This document shows positions 5,654 through 6,490 of a stretch of DNA of 6,490 bases, one piece after another; position 1 is the first letter of the stretch; every line of letters starts with the position of its first letter. The notes under the pieces are model-generated. The model searched no databases and had not been told where the DNA came from. It worked only from the letters and a program-made list of their open reading frames with translations. The stretch is from an uncultured Bacteroidales bacterium (lineage in GTDB: Bacteria > Bacteroidota > Bacteroidia > Bacteroidales > F082): contig CALFIT010000295.1 of NCBI GenBank assembly GCA_937877465.1, forward strand, positions 1 through 6,490. The letters run 5' to 3'. The position numbers and the translations under genes were made by a program.

Positions 5654-6400
5654 ATGAAACTCTTAGAAAATAAAGTGGCTCTGATTACGGGAGCCGGTCG
5701 CGGCATCGGCAAGGCCATCGCCATGCGTTTTGCCCAAGAAGGCTGCAAGATCGCCTTCACCGACATCGCCTTGAACGACGTCGTTTTGGAAACCGAAAAG
5801 GAACTGAAGGCCATGGGCGTGGAAGCCAAGGCCTACGCCTCGAATGCCGCCAACTTCGAGGAGACCCACCAAGTGGTTGACGAAATCGTGAAGGACTTCG
5901 GACGCATCGACATCCTCGTCAACAACGCGGGCATCACTAAGGACACCGCGCTGAAGCGCATGACCGAGGAGCAATGGGATGCCGTCATTAACGTGAACCT
6001 CAAGTCGGTGTTCAACTTCACCAAGGCCGTGCAGCCCGTCATGTGGAAGCAGGCTGGCGGCAGCGTCATCAACATGAGTTCGGTGGTGGGCGTTTCGGGC
6101 AATGCCAACCAGTGCAACTACTCAGCTTCGAAGGCTGGCATCATCGGCTTCACGAAGAGTGCGGCCAAGGAGATGGGCGTGCGCGGCATCCGCCACAACG
6201 CCATCGCCCCCGGCTTCATCATCACTGCCATGACCGACGCCCTTCCCGAGGACGTCCGCAAGCAATGGGAAAGCCTGATTCCGCTGCGTCGCGGCGGCAC
6301 GCCCGAAGACGTGGCCAACGTCGCCCTCTTCCTCGCCAGCGACCTCTCGTCGTATGTGACGGGTCAGGTGATCCACTGCTGCGGCGGGATGAATTGCTAA
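5654..6400 (+). CDS. fabG: 3-oxoacyl-ACP reductase (FabG)
   Basis: This NADPH-dependent short-chain dehydrogenase reduces 3-ketoacyl-ACP to (3R)-hydroxyacyl-ACP in the cytosol. It has 248 residues, the classical SDR length. The Rossmann motif TGAGRGIG lies at 12-19, NNAG at 90-93, and the catalytic tetrad is Asn115 (INVNLKS), Ser143 (MSSVVG), Tyr156 and Lys160 (NYSASK). The serine-tyrosine spacing of 13 equals E. coli FabG. IAPGFIITAMTDALP (184-198) and PLRRGGTPEDVANVALFL are strongly FabG-like. The C-terminus HCCGGMNC places cysteines where most relatives have a D or N before GG. The ATG at 5654 fits the family start (LLENKVALITG) with an A-rich leader. It is the last gene of the cluster, separated from acp by a REP-like pair and followed at once by a strong terminator. 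Confidence 0.96.
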   Translation: MKLLENKVALITGAGRGIGKAIAMRFAQEGCKIAFTDIALNDVVLETEKELKAMGVEAKAYASNAANFEETHQVVDEIVKDFGRIDILVNNAGITKDTALKRMTEEQWDAVINVNLKSVFNFTKAVQPVMWKQAGGSVINMSSVVGVSGNANQCNYSASKAGIIGFTKSAAKEMGVRGIRHNAIAPGFIITAMTDALPEDVRKQWESLIPLRRGGTPEDVANVALFLASDLSSYVTGQVIHCCGGMNC

Positions 6401-6402
6401 AC

Positions 6403-6431
6403 AAAAAGCCTCGCCAACGGCGAGGCTTTTT
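6403..6431. terminator. Bidirectional intrinsic terminator after fabG
   Basis: A perfect 13-bp stem starts two bases after the fabG stop: AAAAAGCCTCGCC (6403-6415) and GGCGAGGCTTTTT (6419-6431) around an AAC loop. The G+C-rich core is flanked by A5 and T5, and another T run follows at 6436-6443. The symmetry would stop transcription from both sides, which suits convergent genes. It marks the end of the fab transcript. Confidence 0.93.
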
Positions 6432-6439
6432 CGTTGTTT

Positions 6440-6458
6440 TTTTGACATGTTGTCAAAA
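6440..6458. repeat. Perfect 8-bp inverted repeat downstream of the terminator
   Basis: TTTTGACA (6440-6447) is mirrored by TGTCAAAA (6451-6458) with a TGT spacer. It could be an operator-like site or a second weak hairpin. Its role cannot be judged without the sequence beyond the window. Confidence 0.4.
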
Positions 6459-6490
6459 TTGAAATCCGTTCATGGCGTGCTTAGAACTTG
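6453..6490 (-). CDS. Possible C-terminal end of a convergent gene
   Basis: On the minus strand one frame enters from the window edge and stops at TGA (6455-6453), reading SSKHAMNGFQF. The other two minus frames meet stops sooner. A terminal phenylalanine in an alternating pattern is common at the end of outer-membrane barrels, and the symmetric terminator between it and fabG fits a convergent gene. Eleven codons are too few to show coding, so this is only a candidate. Confidence 0.2.
   Translation of the reverse strand, partial: SSKHAMNGFQF

Noticed and set aside
3482..6400. Polyketide or aryl-polyene biosynthetic cluster
   Set aside because: HGTGTP in FabF and the divergent ACP raised it, but there is no chain-length factor, second ketosynthase, ammonia-lyase, acyltransferase or export gene in view, and all enzymes align best with FAS motifs.
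6472..6490. ATG at 6472 as the start of a new + strand gene
   Set aside because: Only six codons are visible, with no promoter-like element or A-rich leader, right behind a terminator; it cannot be supported.

Overview
The window reads as part of a Bacteroidales-like (phylum Bacteroidota) chromosome with fairly G+C-rich coding DNA. Four things point there: a SusC/TonB-type outer-membrane receptor carrying an N-terminal carboxypeptidase-like regulatory domain; a TAnnTTTG -7 promoter element before fabH; A-rich gene leaders with no Shine-Dalgarno sequence; and the protein sequences themselves. I cannot name a genus.

Layout, all genes on the + strand. Positions 1-2274 hold the 3' part of a TonB-dependent receptor-like outer-membrane protein whose start is off the window. 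A 137-base gap follows, with a 14-bp direct repeat, an imperfect hairpin and a promoter-like -7 element. Then comes a compact type II fatty-acid-synthesis cluster in the order fabH (2412-3365), fabF (3482-4717), fabZ (4758-5189), acyl carrier protein (5241-5480) and fabG (5654-6400). A textbook bidirectional intrinsic terminator at 6403-6431 closes it. Past it there is a small inverted repeat and possibly the last codons of a convergent gene.

The five enzymes form a nearly complete elongation module. FabH primes by condensing an acyl-CoA with malonyl-ACP, FabF elongates, FabG reduces the 3-keto group, FabZ dehydrates, and the ACP carries the chain. All catalytic residues are present. No enoyl reductase (FabI/FabK/FabV), malonyltransferase (FabD) or phosphopantetheinyl transferase is in view, so those must come from elsewhere. 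The ACP is divergent and FabZ is stand-alone, whereas Bacteroidota commonly carry FabZ fused to LpxC. I therefore infer that this may be a second, dedicated fatty-acyl module rather than the housekeeping set, but the window alone cannot settle that.

The least expected structure lies in the spacers between the fab genes. Two hold short arrays of 7-bp repeats of unrelated unit sequence, and in one of these the fabZ stop codon is part of the first unit. The fabF-fabZ spacer holds a degenerate relative, so fabZ is bracketed by the same 15-mer. The acp-fabG spacer holds a pair of inverted REP-like palindromes. No spacer exceeds 300 bases, and no tRNA, rRNA, CRISPR array or insertion sequence was seen.
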